From the NCBI GenBank assembly GCA_964415365.1, contig CAYPYW010000005.1, positions 33,853 through 97,852 of the forward strand: a stretch of DNA of 64,000 nucleotides. Direction: 5' to 3'. Source of the stretch: Hydromicrobium sp964415365 (lineage in GTDB: Bacteria > Actinomycetota > Humimicrobiia > Humimicrobiales > Humimicrobiaceae). Within the stretch, counting starts at the first letter, position 1. The number at the start of each line of letters is the position of its first letter. Of the stretch, positions 26,229 to 34,738 are shown in pieces. Below the pieces are notes generated by a model. The model was given only the letters and a program-made list of their open reading frames with translations, did not search any database and was not told where the DNA came from. A program made the translations under genes and the position numbers.

Positions 26229-26879
26229 ATGAAAAAGACTTATAAAAGAAGGCGTACTCTGAAATTTTTTAAAGATTTCGGGTACAAGGTTATAAAATTG
26301 AAATACTTTATAATGATAGTTGTGGCGATGCTGATCGAGATCACAACGCTGGTAATTTATATATTTAACAATGAGAACATTATCGATTTTGATCTGTTTA
26401 CTGCCAGTGTACTATACGGCATAAGTAGTGCAATTATAGTATTCCTTGCTGTTGGTTCTCTGGTACTCATAAAAACCGATAAATCAAGGAATAAAAAAAT
26501 GATAGAGCAATTTAATGATTTCAGAAGGAATTATTTTAGGTTGACAAATGAATATTTGAGGGAGATTGACAGCCTGGTTAGAAGTTTTGACAGTGAGAGG
26601 GCAAACATAGAAGCGAAAATTAACTATGCTATAATGATTGCTGAGAAGTACAATGATTTTATTAAAGAATTTTCAAAAGTGAAAACGCCGGTCTTCTTAA
26701 ATGATGCGTTTAACTATGAATTGGAACACCTAAGTAAGGAAAAATTATTTTTCGCCAGATTCTCATTATTGTCCAAAGCGGAAGAATTGGAAAAAATCAA
26801 TAAAGAATCTGATTTGGCTCATGAAAATTTTATAAGAGAGCTTGATAATACTGAAAGAAATTTTAAGATGATAATTTAG
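26229..26879 (+). CDS. Uncharacterised membrane protein with two helices and a long coiled coil
   Basis: 216 residues. After a very basic N-terminus (KKTYKRRRTLK) come two membrane helices (about 28-48 and 60-84), then some 130 charged residues with heptad-like spacing, predicted to be helical in the cytoplasm. I do not recognise the family. AAGGGG is correctly spaced for ATG 26229; the TTG at 26220 is too close. It stands just before a signalling protein but is separated by 60 bases and may be independent. A scaffold or sensor role would be guesswork. Confidence 0.6.
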   Translation: MKKTYKRRRTLKFFKDFGYKVIKLKYFIMIVVAMLIEITTLVIYIFNNENIIDFDLFTASVLYGISSAIIVFLAVGSLVLIKTDKSRNKKMIEQFNDFRRNYFRLTNEYLREIDSLVRSFDSERANIEAKINYAIMIAEKYNDFIKEFSKVKTPVFLNDAFNYELEHLSKEKLFFARFSLLSKAEELEKINKESDLAHENFIRELDNTERNFKMII

Positions 26880-26938
26880 AAGTCCTGAATTATAAAATAT
26901 TGCTCATTAGAATTAAATGATTTCTAACGGAACCAAAG

Positions 26939-28453
26939 ATGGAAGCCATTAATAAAATAAGAGAACAATTAATTTCAGAATTAGAAAAATTACGGCATGT
27001 TATAGATGAGTATGAAAAGGTGCAGCCTGATTTTAAAAAAATAGAGGAAGCATTAGGGGATAGCAAAGAGAGATATGAAACTTTGATTAATTCAGCTCCT
27101 TTTGGTGTAATTACTCTTAATGAAGAGGGAATTATTACATCGTGTAGCAACAAGGTATTAGAGTTCTTCGGTCAAACTGAAAAAGAAATAATCGGCAAAC
27201 ATTTTACAAAACACAGGTTTCTAAATATAGAAGATATTCCTAGATACCTCAAAATATTTAGCTATGCTTTAGACGGTAAGGAAAGTATGCCGTTTGAAAT
27301 TACTGGTCTGGATAAAAATGGAAATATTTTTTTTGGAGAAGTTTACTATGGACTTATAAAAAAAGATAACAGGGTTAAATATATTCAGGTGTTAATAGTT
27401 GATATCACTAAAAGAAAACAGGCTGAAGAAAAGTTAAAATATTTAAGATTTCATGACAATTTGACTGGTTTATACAATAGAGCTTATTTCGAAGAAGAAA
27501 TAGAAAGACTTGATTCTGATAGACAACTACCTTTAAGTTTTATTATTGGTGATGTAAATGGCCTGAAGTTGATAAATGACGCTTTTGGCAATGAAGAAGG
27601 TGACAGGATTTTAAAAAGTATCGCAGAAGCCCTTAAAGAGTGTTGCAGGAAGGAAGATATTATTGCCAGGTGGGGAGAGGATGAATTTTCGATACTCTTA
27701 CCCAGAACTTCGGCAGAATATACCGGGAAGATAGTAAATAGGATTAAAGAAATTTGTCAAAAGATTGGCAGAAGTAAAACAAAGTTTGACTTTTCCATTG
27801 GGATGTCCACTAAAGATAATCCTGAGCAGGATTTTCAGAATATTATACGGGTAGCCAGGGATGAGATGTATAAAAATAAATTGTTCTGGGCTAAAAGTAT
27901 TCCTGATTCTGTTATATCATCACTGGTTGACTCTTTAATGGAAACAAGTTTCGAGACGAGAGAACATGGAAAAAGAGTTAGAAAGATGGTTTTAAAACTG
28001 GGGCGTGCGATAGGATTACCAAAAAGTAAATTGGATGAATTATCGATGCTTGCCGATCTGCATGACCTTGGTAAGATAGCTATTCCTGACGATATTATTA
28101 GAAAGAAAGAAAAATTGGATGAAAAGGATTGGCAGGTTTTAAAGAGTTATCCTGAGATAGGTTATAGTATCGCACAATCATCATACAAATTTTCATATAT
28201 TGCCGAATATATTTTAACCCATCACGAAAGATGGGATGGTAAAGGTTATCCCCGCGGACTAAAAGGAGAGGATATCCCCCTGGTATCACGCATTGCGGCT
28301 GTTGCCGATGCTTATGATGTTATGAGAAGCGGCAGGTTCTATAAAAGAACATTAGGCAAAAAAGAAGCTATCGAGGAATTAAGAAAATCAAGCGGTTCTC
28401 AGTTTGATCCAAAATTAGTCGAAGAATTTATAAAAATTCTGGAAGAGGAATAA
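26939..28453 (+). CDS. PAS-GGDEF-HD-GYP signalling protein
   Basis: 504 residues: a short coiled coil (1-40), PAS domain (about 42-165), GGDEF domain (175-310) and HD-GYP domain (325-500). The HD-GYP part has LADLHDLGKIAIP and HHERWDGKGYPRGLKGEDIP, the complete metal and GYP motifs of a cyclic-di-GMP phosphodiesterase. The GGDEF signature is RWGEDEF, with glutamate in place of the second glycine, and the RxxD inhibition site is absent. The diguanylate cyclase half may be inactive or serve as a GTP sensor. No membrane helix is seen, so it acts in the cytoplasm. The ribosome-binding site is weak. Confidence 0.88.
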   Translation: MEAINKIREQLISELEKLRHVIDEYEKVQPDFKKIEEALGDSKERYETLINSAPFGVITLNEEGIITSCSNKVLEFFGQTEKEIIGKHFTKHRFLNIEDIPRYLKIFSYALDGKESMPFEITGLDKNGNIFFGEVYYGLIKKDNRVKYIQVLIVDITKRKQAEEKLKYLRFHDNLTGLYNRAYFEEEIERLDSDRQLPLSFIIGDVNGLKLINDAFGNEEGDRILKSIAEALKECCRKEDIIARWGEDEFSILLPRTSAEYTGKIVNRIKEICQKIGRSKTKFDFSIGMSTKDNPEQDFQNIIRVARDEMYKNKLFWAKSIPDSVISSLVDSLMETSFETREHGKRVRKMVLKLGRAIGLPKSKLDELSMLADLHDLGKIAIPDDIIRKKEKLDEKDWQVLKSYPEIGYSIAQSSYKFSYIAEYILTHHERWDGKGYPRGLKGEDIPLVSRIAAVADAYDVMRSGRFYKRTLGKKEAIEELRKSSGSQFDPKLVEEFIKILEEE

Positions 28454-28465
28454 GATATCTGTTGT

Positions 28466-28882
28466 TTAATCTGCAGTTCTAAGTTCTATTATATCTCCAT
28501 CTGAGATTTTTTTAAGTTGAGGTAAATTACTATCATCTGTTATTTTTCCGACTAGTGTAACCGGACTCGCAGCTTGTGGCTTATCTCCGGTGCTGGCAGG
28601 AGTTTTGCCGAAGAATATGCAAAAAGCATTGCCTGGAGGCCAGTAAGCTACAGAACCTACATCCAGGATTTCTATACCATCCTCCAGCTCGGCATGCACC
28701 GGTATTTTAAAGTATATTTCGTCTCCCCATCTGTTTGCTTGGGAGACTATTGGTAATTTTTTTAATATTTCTTGGGAAGCATTTGAATTATTTAGTTTAA
28801 CCGGGATTTCAATATTCTTTGAAACTATTTTAATGATGTTGTCCATTTTTACGGTGCTTAATTTATTATTTGTAATGAACAT
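28466..28882 (-). CDS. Cyclophilin-like fold protein (DUF369/TM1367 type)
   Basis: Up to 138 residues. The core reads IPVKLNNSNASQEILKKLP, then WGDEIYFKIPV, AYWPPGNAFCIFFGKTPAS and GKITDDSNLPQLKKISDGD, the pattern of small cyclophilin-like proteins such as Thermotoga TM1367. These share the cyclophilin barrel, but prolyl isomerase activity is not shown. Translation may begin at the second methionine (residue 13, MDNIIKIV) since no ribosome-binding site marks the first. It converges on the signalling gene with a 12-base gap. Confidence 0.72.
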   Translation of the reverse strand: MFITNNKLSTVKMDNIIKIVSKNIEIPVKLNNSNASQEILKKLPIVSQANRWGDEIYFKIPVHAELEDGIEILDVGSVAYWPPGNAFCIFFGKTPASTGDKPQAASPVTLVGKITDDSNLPQLKKISDGDIIELRTAD

Positions 28883-29051
28883 AATATATTTTAAAACAAA
28901 AATTTACAAGTGAAATGACCTGGTTTAATACTTAAAGTTTTACTTTAAGCTTTATTGTGCAGCATGGAGGTACCGTAAAAATATTAATTGATTTATACAA
29001 AGATATAAATTATTCTTTAGACTATAGTTTTATATTAATAAAAGGGATGTT

Positions 29052-29339
29052 ATGATGGATATTAAAATGAATCATATAGAAGGGACTGATAAAGGTAGGG
29101 TAGTTTTGTATGCATTGAGTACCTGTCAGTGGTGTGAAAAAACAAAGAAGCTCCTGAATGAATTAAAAGTTGATTATTATTATATTGATGTGGATCTGGC
29201 TGATGAAAAAGATCAGCAGGAAATAGTGGAAGAAATAAAGAAATATAATCCGGCCTGTAGCTTTCCCACTCTGGTATTGAATGACAGTGATTCAATAATC
29301 GGATTCGACGAAGAGAAGATAAAAGAAAGATTCAAGTGA
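29052..29339 (+). CDS. Glutaredoxin-family protein
   Basis: 95 residues of thioredoxin fold. The active site is C25-Q-W-C28 (STCQWCEK), the cis-proline lies in SFPTLVL. AAAGGGATG precedes the start, and a second ATG directly follows the first. The stop overlaps the start of the next gene, which encodes an FTR-type reductase, so this protein is most likely that enzyme's substrate rather than a glutathione-dependent glutaredoxin. Anaerobes often lack glutathione. Confidence 0.85.
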   Translation: MMDIKMNHIEGTDKGRVVLYALSTCQWCEKTKKLLNELKVDYYYIDVDLADEKDQQEIVEEIKKYNPACSFPTLVLNDSDSIIGFDEEKIKERFK

Positions 29340-29860
29340 TGGGTATGAGTAGTGAAATAACCGGGGAGGAAATTGAAAAATTATATGTAAAGTTGAAAGA
29401 TGATGCAGAGTCCGGCGGGTATTATCTCAACCCTGATATTGAGTTCACCAAAAAGCTGGTAAGAGGTTTAATAGTAAACCAAAAAAGATATGGATACCAG
29501 GCGTGCCCCTGCAGACTGGCATCAGGTAAAAAAGAGAAAGATCTGGACATAATATGTCCGTGTGATTACCGGGATCCTGATCTGGACGATTATGGGACGT
29601 GCTATTGTGCGCTTTACGTGGATGAGGAAATACTGAAAGGCAAAAAGAAAGTAAGATCGATTCCAGAAAGAAGATTTACAGGAGAAAAACAAAGTCAGGA
29701 AAAAGAAATTAAAATGTCTGGAGATAAGGTTCTAAATATTAAATATCCGGTGTGGAGATGTAAAGTCTGTGGTTATCTCTGTGCAAGGGAGAATCCGCCA
29801 GAGATTTGTCCTGTATGCAAAGCTAAAAGAGATAGGTTCGAAATATTTATTGAAAAATAG
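29339..29860 (+). CDS. Ferredoxin-thioredoxin reductase catalytic-type protein fused to a rubredoxin-like domain
   Basis: 173 residues from ATG 29339, which overlaps the glutaredoxin stop by one base; counting from GTG 29336, the FTR cysteines are C57-P-C59, C74-P-C76 and C89-Y-C91, the 4Fe-4S and disulfide set of the catalytic subunit. The tail WRCKVCGYLC ... CPVCKAKRDRF is a rubredoxin-like iron or zinc knuckle. The protein should use reduced ferredoxin or rubredoxin-type electrons to reduce the neighbouring glutaredoxin. Similar fusions occur in methanogens and strict anaerobes. A variable-subunit partner is not present, which is normal for these stand-alone forms. Confidence 0.85.
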   Translation: MGMSSEITGEEIEKLYVKLKDDAESGGYYLNPDIEFTKKLVRGLIVNQKRYGYQACPCRLASGKKEKDLDIICPCDYRDPDLDDYGTCYCALYVDEEILKGKKKVRSIPERRFTGEKQSQEKEIKMSGDKVLNIKYPVWRCKVCGYLCARENPPEICPVCKAKRDRFEIFIEK

Positions 29861-29878
29861 GTAAGATAAATCAATCCA

Positions 29879-31048
29879 TTACATTTTTTTATTTGCCAAT
29901 CCTGCTATAGTCAGTTTATCTTCGCCAAATTTATCTGATATTCTGTCAATGGCTTTGCTCAGGTTTTCATCTCCTGCTCTGTCATCATGAATTAAATTTT
30001 CCAGCATGAAGGTTGGTTTCAAGTTGTTTATTGAAATTCCAATCAGTCTGATTTTTCTTCTCTTTAAGTCAAAATTTTCAAGCAAGAGTACAGAAGACCT
30101 TTGTATATCGAATATACCAGAAATGTAATTTTTTAAAGTTGTTCTCCTGGTAACTGTTTTAAAATCAGAGAATCTTATTTTAAGAGTGACTACTTTGCCC
30201 TTGTATTTTTTTAAACGGAGATTTCTGGATATTTTTTGTGAAAGGAAAAGTAGTGTTGACCTCAATATTCTAAAATCATCCACATCTTTACTATAAGTTG
30301 TCTCTCTTCCTATTGATTTGGGCTCCTGATTTATTTCCACTTCTCTGTTGTCAATCCCATTTGCCATTTCGTGGATGATCCTGCCAAGCTCTCCAAATTT
30401 ATTTTCAATTATTGCCAGTGGGGCACCGGCAAGGTCACCAATGGTTTTGATTCCCATTGATTTAAGTTCTTCACCTGTAACTCTCCCCACACCCCATATA
30501 TAAGATACTGGGAGGAGCCTGACTTTTTTCATAACTTCCCGGGTATTTTCGAGTACCGTGAGACCATTGGGTTTTCCTATGCTTGAGGCAAGTTTGGCTA
30601 GAAACTTATTGGGTCCTATGCCGGCAGAGGAGGTCAAGTTAGTTTGCTCATAAATCCTGCTCTTTATTTTTTTAGCGATTTCCAGCTCATTCCCAAAAAG
30701 TTTTTGACAGCCGGTTATATCAAGAAAAGCTTCATCGCAGCCTATGGATTCCACGAGTGGAGTGAACTGAAAAAATATCTTTCTTATCATTGCTGATTCT
30801 TTAAGATATTTTTCCATATTGACTGGAACAAAAATTCCATTGGGGCACAGCCTCTTTGCACGAACCAGAGGCATTCCTGAATGCAGGCCATATTTTCTTG
30901 CTTCATAGGAAGCAGAAGAAATAACCCCTCTGTTTAACGGTCCACCTACTATCAAGGGTTTATTTTTATATTCAGGAGCATCTCTTTGCTCTATCTGGGC
31001 AAAGAAAGCATCCATATCTATGTGAATTATTCTTCTTAAGTTTTCCAT
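29879..31048 (-). CDS. dinB: DNA polymerase IV (Y-family)
   Basis: 389 residues. The catalytic acidic residues are in IHIDMDAFFAQIE and SIGCDEAFLDITG. The helix-hairpin-helix part reads LPVSYIWGVGRVTGEELKSMGIKTIGDLAG, and a little-finger domain follows. The enzyme makes error-prone copies past DNA lesions. It stands alone, converging with the FTR gene 18 bases away. Its promoter contains an SOS box, so induction by DNA damage through LexA is expected. No ribosome-binding site is obvious before the ATG. Confidence 0.95.
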   Translation of the reverse strand: MENLRRIIHIDMDAFFAQIEQRDAPEYKNKPLIVGGPLNRGVISSASYEARKYGLHSGMPLVRAKRLCPNGIFVPVNMEKYLKESAMIRKIFFQFTPLVESIGCDEAFLDITGCQKLFGNELEIAKKIKSRIYEQTNLTSSAGIGPNKFLAKLASSIGKPNGLTVLENTREVMKKVRLLPVSYIWGVGRVTGEELKSMGIKTIGDLAGAPLAIIENKFGELGRIIHEMANGIDNREVEINQEPKSIGRETTYSKDVDDFRILRSTLLFLSQKISRNLRLKKYKGKVVTLKIRFSDFKTVTRRTTLKNYISGIFDIQRSSVLLLENFDLKRRKIRLIGISINNLKPTFMLENLIHDDRAGDENLSKAIDRISDKFGEDKLTIAGLANKKM

Positions 31049-31092
31049 GCTGGTTTTGTTTCTTAAATAAGATTGTAGGATTGACTGCTTTT

Positions 31093-31121
31093 ATATTACT
31101 ACCGAACGTATGTTTGGTCAA
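31093..31121 (-). promoter_or_regulatory. dinB promoter with SOS (LexA) box
   Basis: On the minus strand TTGACC (31121-31116) and TAATAT (31098-31093) are 17 bases apart. The spacer carries the palindrome CGAACGTATGTTTG (31103-31116 on the plus strand), which fits the Gram-positive LexA consensus CGAACRNRYGTTYS apart from the degenerate last base. LexA bound there would cover the core promoter. It is 45 bases before the dinB start codon. Confidence 0.8.
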
Positions 31122-31261
31122 TAGAAATTTATTAATTCATTCTTTGTCCTGTCCCTGATTCATTATTTTTTTTATGTCTTTTTGATGTTCCTTCTGATGA
31201 GAGTAGTGGATTTCAGGCAGATGTCTATTCAAACAAGTAAGGGGGTCTGATAATTTTGAGG

Positions 31262-31289
31262 TTGATTTTTCGGCATTTTTCTATATAAT
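31262..31289 (+). promoter_or_regulatory. Promoter for the 3D-domain protein gene
   Basis: TTGATT (31262-31267) and TATAAT (31284-31289) with a 16-base spacer. About 85 bases follow before the start codon. The rest of the 328-base gap between dinB and this gene (31122-31261) shows no further gene or RNA. Confidence 0.6.
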
Positions 31290-31376
31290 AAGGAGCTTTG
31301 TATAGCATTATCAAAAGATGTTTTAATTAAATTATTATTATTTTTGAAAAATACTGTATAAAGAGAGAAGAAAAAT

Positions 31377-31907
31377 ATGAGAAGATACAACATGGCTGTA
31401 CATATTTTATTCTGGATACTTATAGCATTTTTACTTTCAATAGCAGTGCTATCTCTGTTTTCTGGAAATGATAAAATTGGTTCTTTGTTTCCTTTCTTTA
31501 AAAGTGCTGAACTTTCTGAGGAAGTAAAGGTGACAATTAAAGATATAGAAGAAGCTGAGAAGGAAGTGGATTGGTATTATTTTATTGCTTCCGGTTATAG
31601 TGCCAATGATCATGTACAGGGTACTGACAATACTACTGCAACTGGAAAAGAAGTAAGAGAAGGAATAGTTGCAGTGGATCCCGATGTAATACCCCTGGGG
31701 ACAAAGATTGAAATAAAAGATATAGGAATTTTTACGGCAGAGGATACGGGGGGAAAAATTAAGGGTAATAGAATAGATATATACTTTGATTCAAAAGAAG
31801 AAGCAGAAGAATTTGGCAGAAAAGGTGTCTGGGTCAAAATGGTAAATGACAGTTATGAACTAGAGGTAGCTGGTTTATATGGAAATATACAATCGCTAGG
31901 CAATTAA
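31377..31907 (+). CDS. Membrane-anchored 3D-domain protein (putative murein-acting)
   Basis: 176 residues. One membrane helix (about 8-28) anchors the protein with the rest outside. The 3D domain follows: YYFIASGYSANDHVQGTDN, VAVDPDVIPLGTKIEI, then TAEDTGGKIKGNRIDIYF with the three aspartates that name the domain. Such domains are double-psi barrels like MltA and stationary-phase muralytic enzymes, so cleavage of peptidoglycan glycan strands is likely. It converges with a small PH-like gene 8 bases away. Confidence 0.82.
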   Translation: MRRYNMAVHILFWILIAFLLSIAVLSLFSGNDKIGSLFPFFKSAELSEEVKVTIKDIEEAEKEVDWYYFIASGYSANDHVQGTDNTTATGKEVREGIVAVDPDVIPLGTKIEIKDIGIFTAEDTGGKIKGNRIDIYFDSKEEAEEFGRKGVWVKMVNDSYELEVAGLYGNIQSLGN

Positions 31908-31915
31908 AGACTTTT

Positions 31916-32275
31916 TTACTTTTTATTATCTTCGGTTATCTTACTTAAAATTTTGTGGAATTCCGCGGCATCTTTTTTCTTTATTTTATTTATTTTTACG
32001 CTTTCTTTTTTACTGTTTACTACTAATGTAGAATAAATCAAACCTTTCTTGAGGTTGGCGGATATAATATAGGGATAGGTACCTATAAACTTTTTTTCTC
32101 TGGTTATGTTGGAATAGAAGTAGAAGAATAATTTCTTATCGGTTAGGACCAGATAACCATCGACTATACTGTCCAGATTACCGGCCGCTGTAAATATAGT
32201 TTTTTCACCGGGTTCCATAAAAGGGAAATACCCTATACTTTGAGATTTTTCGTCATTTAATAAATGGCCGGACAC
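31916..32275 (-). CDS. Small PH-like (YokE/GRAM-type) domain protein
   Basis: 119 residues of mostly beta pattern: EPGEKTIFTAAGNL, GYLVLTDKKLFFYFYS, then FIGTYPYIISANLKKGLIYSTLVV and a C-terminal helix. This layout fits a bacterial pleckstrin-homology-like domain. There is no membrane helix or catalytic motif. The function is unknown; it is opposite and unrelated to the 3D-domain gene. Confidence 0.6.
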   Translation of the reverse strand: MSGHLLNDEKSQSIGYFPFMEPGEKTIFTAAGNLDSIVDGYLVLTDKKLFFYFYSNITREKKFIGTYPYIISANLKKGLIYSTLVVNSKKESVKINKIKKKDAAEFHKILSKITEDNKK

Positions 32276-32427
32276 ATCAACGCCTCAAAAATTTTACATA
32301 AAATTTGCTTAAAGGAAAATTAAGTGTAATTATATAAAATAATAACCGATAAAAAAAGAAATTCTTTCAAGAATATCTAAAATATACCTCTGTTGTGTCT
32401 TGTAATGGGAAAGCTCAGGGTGCTTTA

Positions 32428-32456
32428 TTGACTTTTATTTTTCAAGTGGCTAATAT
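32428..32456 (+). promoter_or_regulatory. Promoter of tRNA-Gly
   Basis: TTGACT (32428-32433) and TAATAT (32451-32456) with a 17-base spacer lie about 52 bases before the tRNA. The 232-base gap from 32276 has no other clear feature. Confidence 0.55.
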
Positions 32457-32507
32457 TTGTTTTGCAAAATAAATGGTAATATAATATTTAGACTGAAATT
32501 TTGTCGA

Positions 32508-32583
32508 GCGGAAGTAGCTCAGTTGGTAGAGCATCACCTTGCCAAGGTGGGGGTCGCGGGTCCAAGTCCCGTCTTCCGCTCCA
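32508..32583 (+). tRNA. tRNA-Gly (anticodon GCC)
   Basis: A complete cloverleaf can be drawn: acceptor GCGGAAG (32508-32514) pairs with CTTCCGC (32573-32579); the D arm has AGCTCAGTTGGTAGAGC; the anticodon stem CACCT/AGGTG encloses TTGCCAA with GCC at 32541-32543; the T arm has GGTCCAAGTCC. The discriminator is T and CCA is encoded (32581-32583). Eight T bases follow at once (32584-32591) and may end transcription. Confidence 0.97.
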
Positions 32584-32659
32584 TTTTTTTTGTAGGTGAT
32601 TTGATTGTCCTTCGTGTATAAAGATATATAATAGAAAATAACTTTGTGAAGAAATACAA

Positions 32660-34600
32660 GTGCAGATGATTGGGATAGAATTTAAAAAAGTAGGAAAAAT
32701 TCAAGTAGAAGAGGGATCAAGTATTCTGGAAGCGATAGAGAAGCTTGATAAAAAAATTGCCCGTGAAGCAATTGCAGCTGAAATGTCTGACGGGACAGGT
32801 AAAGGGCTGGAAAGTAATCTGGTGGATCTTGGGTACAAATTAAGCAAAGATTCGATTTTTAATATTATTACTGCTGATAATGGTGAAAAAGCTTCTGGCA
32901 TATTAAATCACAGCTCTTCTCATATAATGGCTACAGCTATAAAGAAAATATTTCCAGACGCAAAGTTTGCCATTGGTCCTGCCATAAAAGAAGGTTTTTA
33001 TTATGATTTTGAAACCGAAAAAAATGTATCAGCAGAAGATCTTCCTTTAATAGAAGAAGAAATGGAAAAAATAATAAAGGCTGATTATAAGTTTGAAAGA
33101 AATGAAATCAGCAGAGAAGAGGCCAGGGAATTATTTAAAGATAATCCCTATAAAATTGAATTGATAGACGACATAAAGGATAAGAAAGTCAGTATTTATT
33201 CTTCTGGGGATTTTATTGACTTATGCTCGGGGCCTCATATTCCATCTACCGGAAAAGTCAGAGCATTTAAGTTATTAAGTGTCGCAGGAGCTTACTGGAG
33301 GGGTAGTGAGAAAAATAAGATGCTGGCAAGAATATACGGAACCGCATTTTTCAACAGGGAAGAATTGAAGAAGTATCTGGACAGATTAGAGAGAGCAAAG
33401 AGAAGCGACCACCGGAAGATAGGGAAGGACTTGGATCTGTTCAGCTTTCATGATGAAGCTCCTGGATTCCCCTTTTTCCATCCAAAAGGAATGGTGCTTA
33501 TAAAAATTATACTGGATTACTGGAGAGAGGAACATATAAAGGAGGGATATGAAGAAGTAAATACACCGATTATATTGAGTAATCAGCTGTGGAAGACTTC
33601 AGGGCACTGGGATAATTACAGGGAGAATATGTATTTTATAAAAATTGATGAAGATGATTATGCTGTTAAGCCCATGAACTGCCCTGGTACAATTATAGTA
33701 TATAAAACAAGTCAACACTCTTATAAAGAACTTCCTATAAGGATCACTGAATTGGGACTGGTACACCGGCATGAGAAATCCGGAGTTTTGCATGGGTTAT
33801 TCAGGGTAAGGAGCTTCACTCAGGATGATGCTCACATATTCTGCACAGAGGAACAGGCAGAAGAAGAAGTATCAAAGACAATAGGTTTAATCGATCGTGT
33901 GTATAAGGTTTTTGGTTTTGACAAGTACCACCTCGAACTTTCAACAAAGCCTGACAAAAGAATAGGCACGGACCGAATGTGGGAAAAAGCGGAGGATATA
34001 TTAAAAAAGGCAATTGAGAGCAAGGGGCTTGAGTATGAGATAAATGAAGGAGAGGGAGCTTTTTATGGCCCAAAGATTGATTTTCATATTCAGGACTGTT
34101 TGGGAAGAACATGGCAGTGCGGTACTATCCAGCTTGATTTTGCGATGCCGGAAAAATTTGATATTGAGTATATGGGAGAAGACAACGCAAAGCACAGACC
34201 GGTAATGATTCATAGGACAGTACTGGGAAGTATTGAAAGGTTTATAGGCATACTCCTGGAGCATTACAGCGGGAATTTACCTCCATGGCTGGCACCACAG
34301 CAAATTGCAATACTGCCAATTTCTGAAAAATTTTATGATTACGGCAAAAGTGTGTATGATTTGCTGGAGGTGAATGGTTTTAGAGTAGAAATTGATAATA
34401 GAGTAGAGTCATTAAATAAAAAGATAAGACAGGCAGAGATTAAAAAAATACCTTACATGATTATAGTCGGGAAAAACGAAGAAAGAACCGGAACTGTTAC
34501 CGTCAGAAAAAAGATTGGCGGGAATATAAAGGAAATAAAACTTTCAGATTTTACCAGCGAATTAAAAGATGTCATAAGAGACAAGAAGAAAATTTATTAG
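32660..34600 (+). CDS. thrS: Threonyl-tRNA synthetase
   Basis: 646 residues. An N-terminal TGS domain (1-65) is followed by the editing domain with HSSSHIMATAIKKIF and the SGDFIDLCSGPH motif. The class II core has MNCPGTIIVYK (zinc cysteine), HRHEKSGVLHGLFRVR (motif 2) and HRTVLGSIERF (motif 3). The anticodon-binding domain starts near PPWLAPQQIAILPI. It charges tRNA-Thr and edits serine. The start is GTG 32660 or ATG 32666. The 76-base gap after tRNA-Gly is too short for a T-box leader. Confidence 0.97.
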   Translation: MQMIGIEFKKVGKIQVEEGSSILEAIEKLDKKIAREAIAAEMSDGTGKGLESNLVDLGYKLSKDSIFNIITADNGEKASGILNHSSSHIMATAIKKIFPDAKFAIGPAIKEGFYYDFETEKNVSAEDLPLIEEEMEKIIKADYKFERNEISREEARELFKDNPYKIELIDDIKDKKVSIYSSGDFIDLCSGPHIPSTGKVRAFKLLSVAGAYWRGSEKNKMLARIYGTAFFNREELKKYLDRLERAKRSDHRKIGKDLDLFSFHDEAPGFPFFHPKGMVLIKIILDYWREEHIKEGYEEVNTPIILSNQLWKTSGHWDNYRENMYFIKIDEDDYAVKPMNCPGTIIVYKTSQHSYKELPIRITELGLVHRHEKSGVLHGLFRVRSFTQDDAHIFCTEEQAEEEVSKTIGLIDRVYKVFGFDKYHLELSTKPDKRIGTDRMWEKAEDILKKAIESKGLEYEINEGEGAFYGPKIDFHIQDCLGRTWQCGTIQLDFAMPEKFDIEYMGEDNAKHRPVMIHRTVLGSIERFIGILLEHYSGNLPPWLAPQQIAILPISEKFYDYGKSVYDLLEVNGFRVEIDNRVESLNKKIRQAEIKKIPYMIIVGKNEERTGTVTVRKKIGGNIKEIKLSDFTSELKDVIRDKKKIY

Positions 34601-34738
34601 ACTAGAATTATTTATCCTTTATTTTTTAAAAAAATGTTCTTATAATTTAACTTAACACTCTTGAGTATTGGTTCATGTATAATATTGTATATATAATAAT
34701 TTATAAATTGTTTACTAATTTATCAAGAGGTATATAAA

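Noticed and set aside
32584..32659. T-box leader before thrS (also considered before pheS and tyrS)
   Set aside because: The spaces are too short and show no T-box consensus followed by a terminator.
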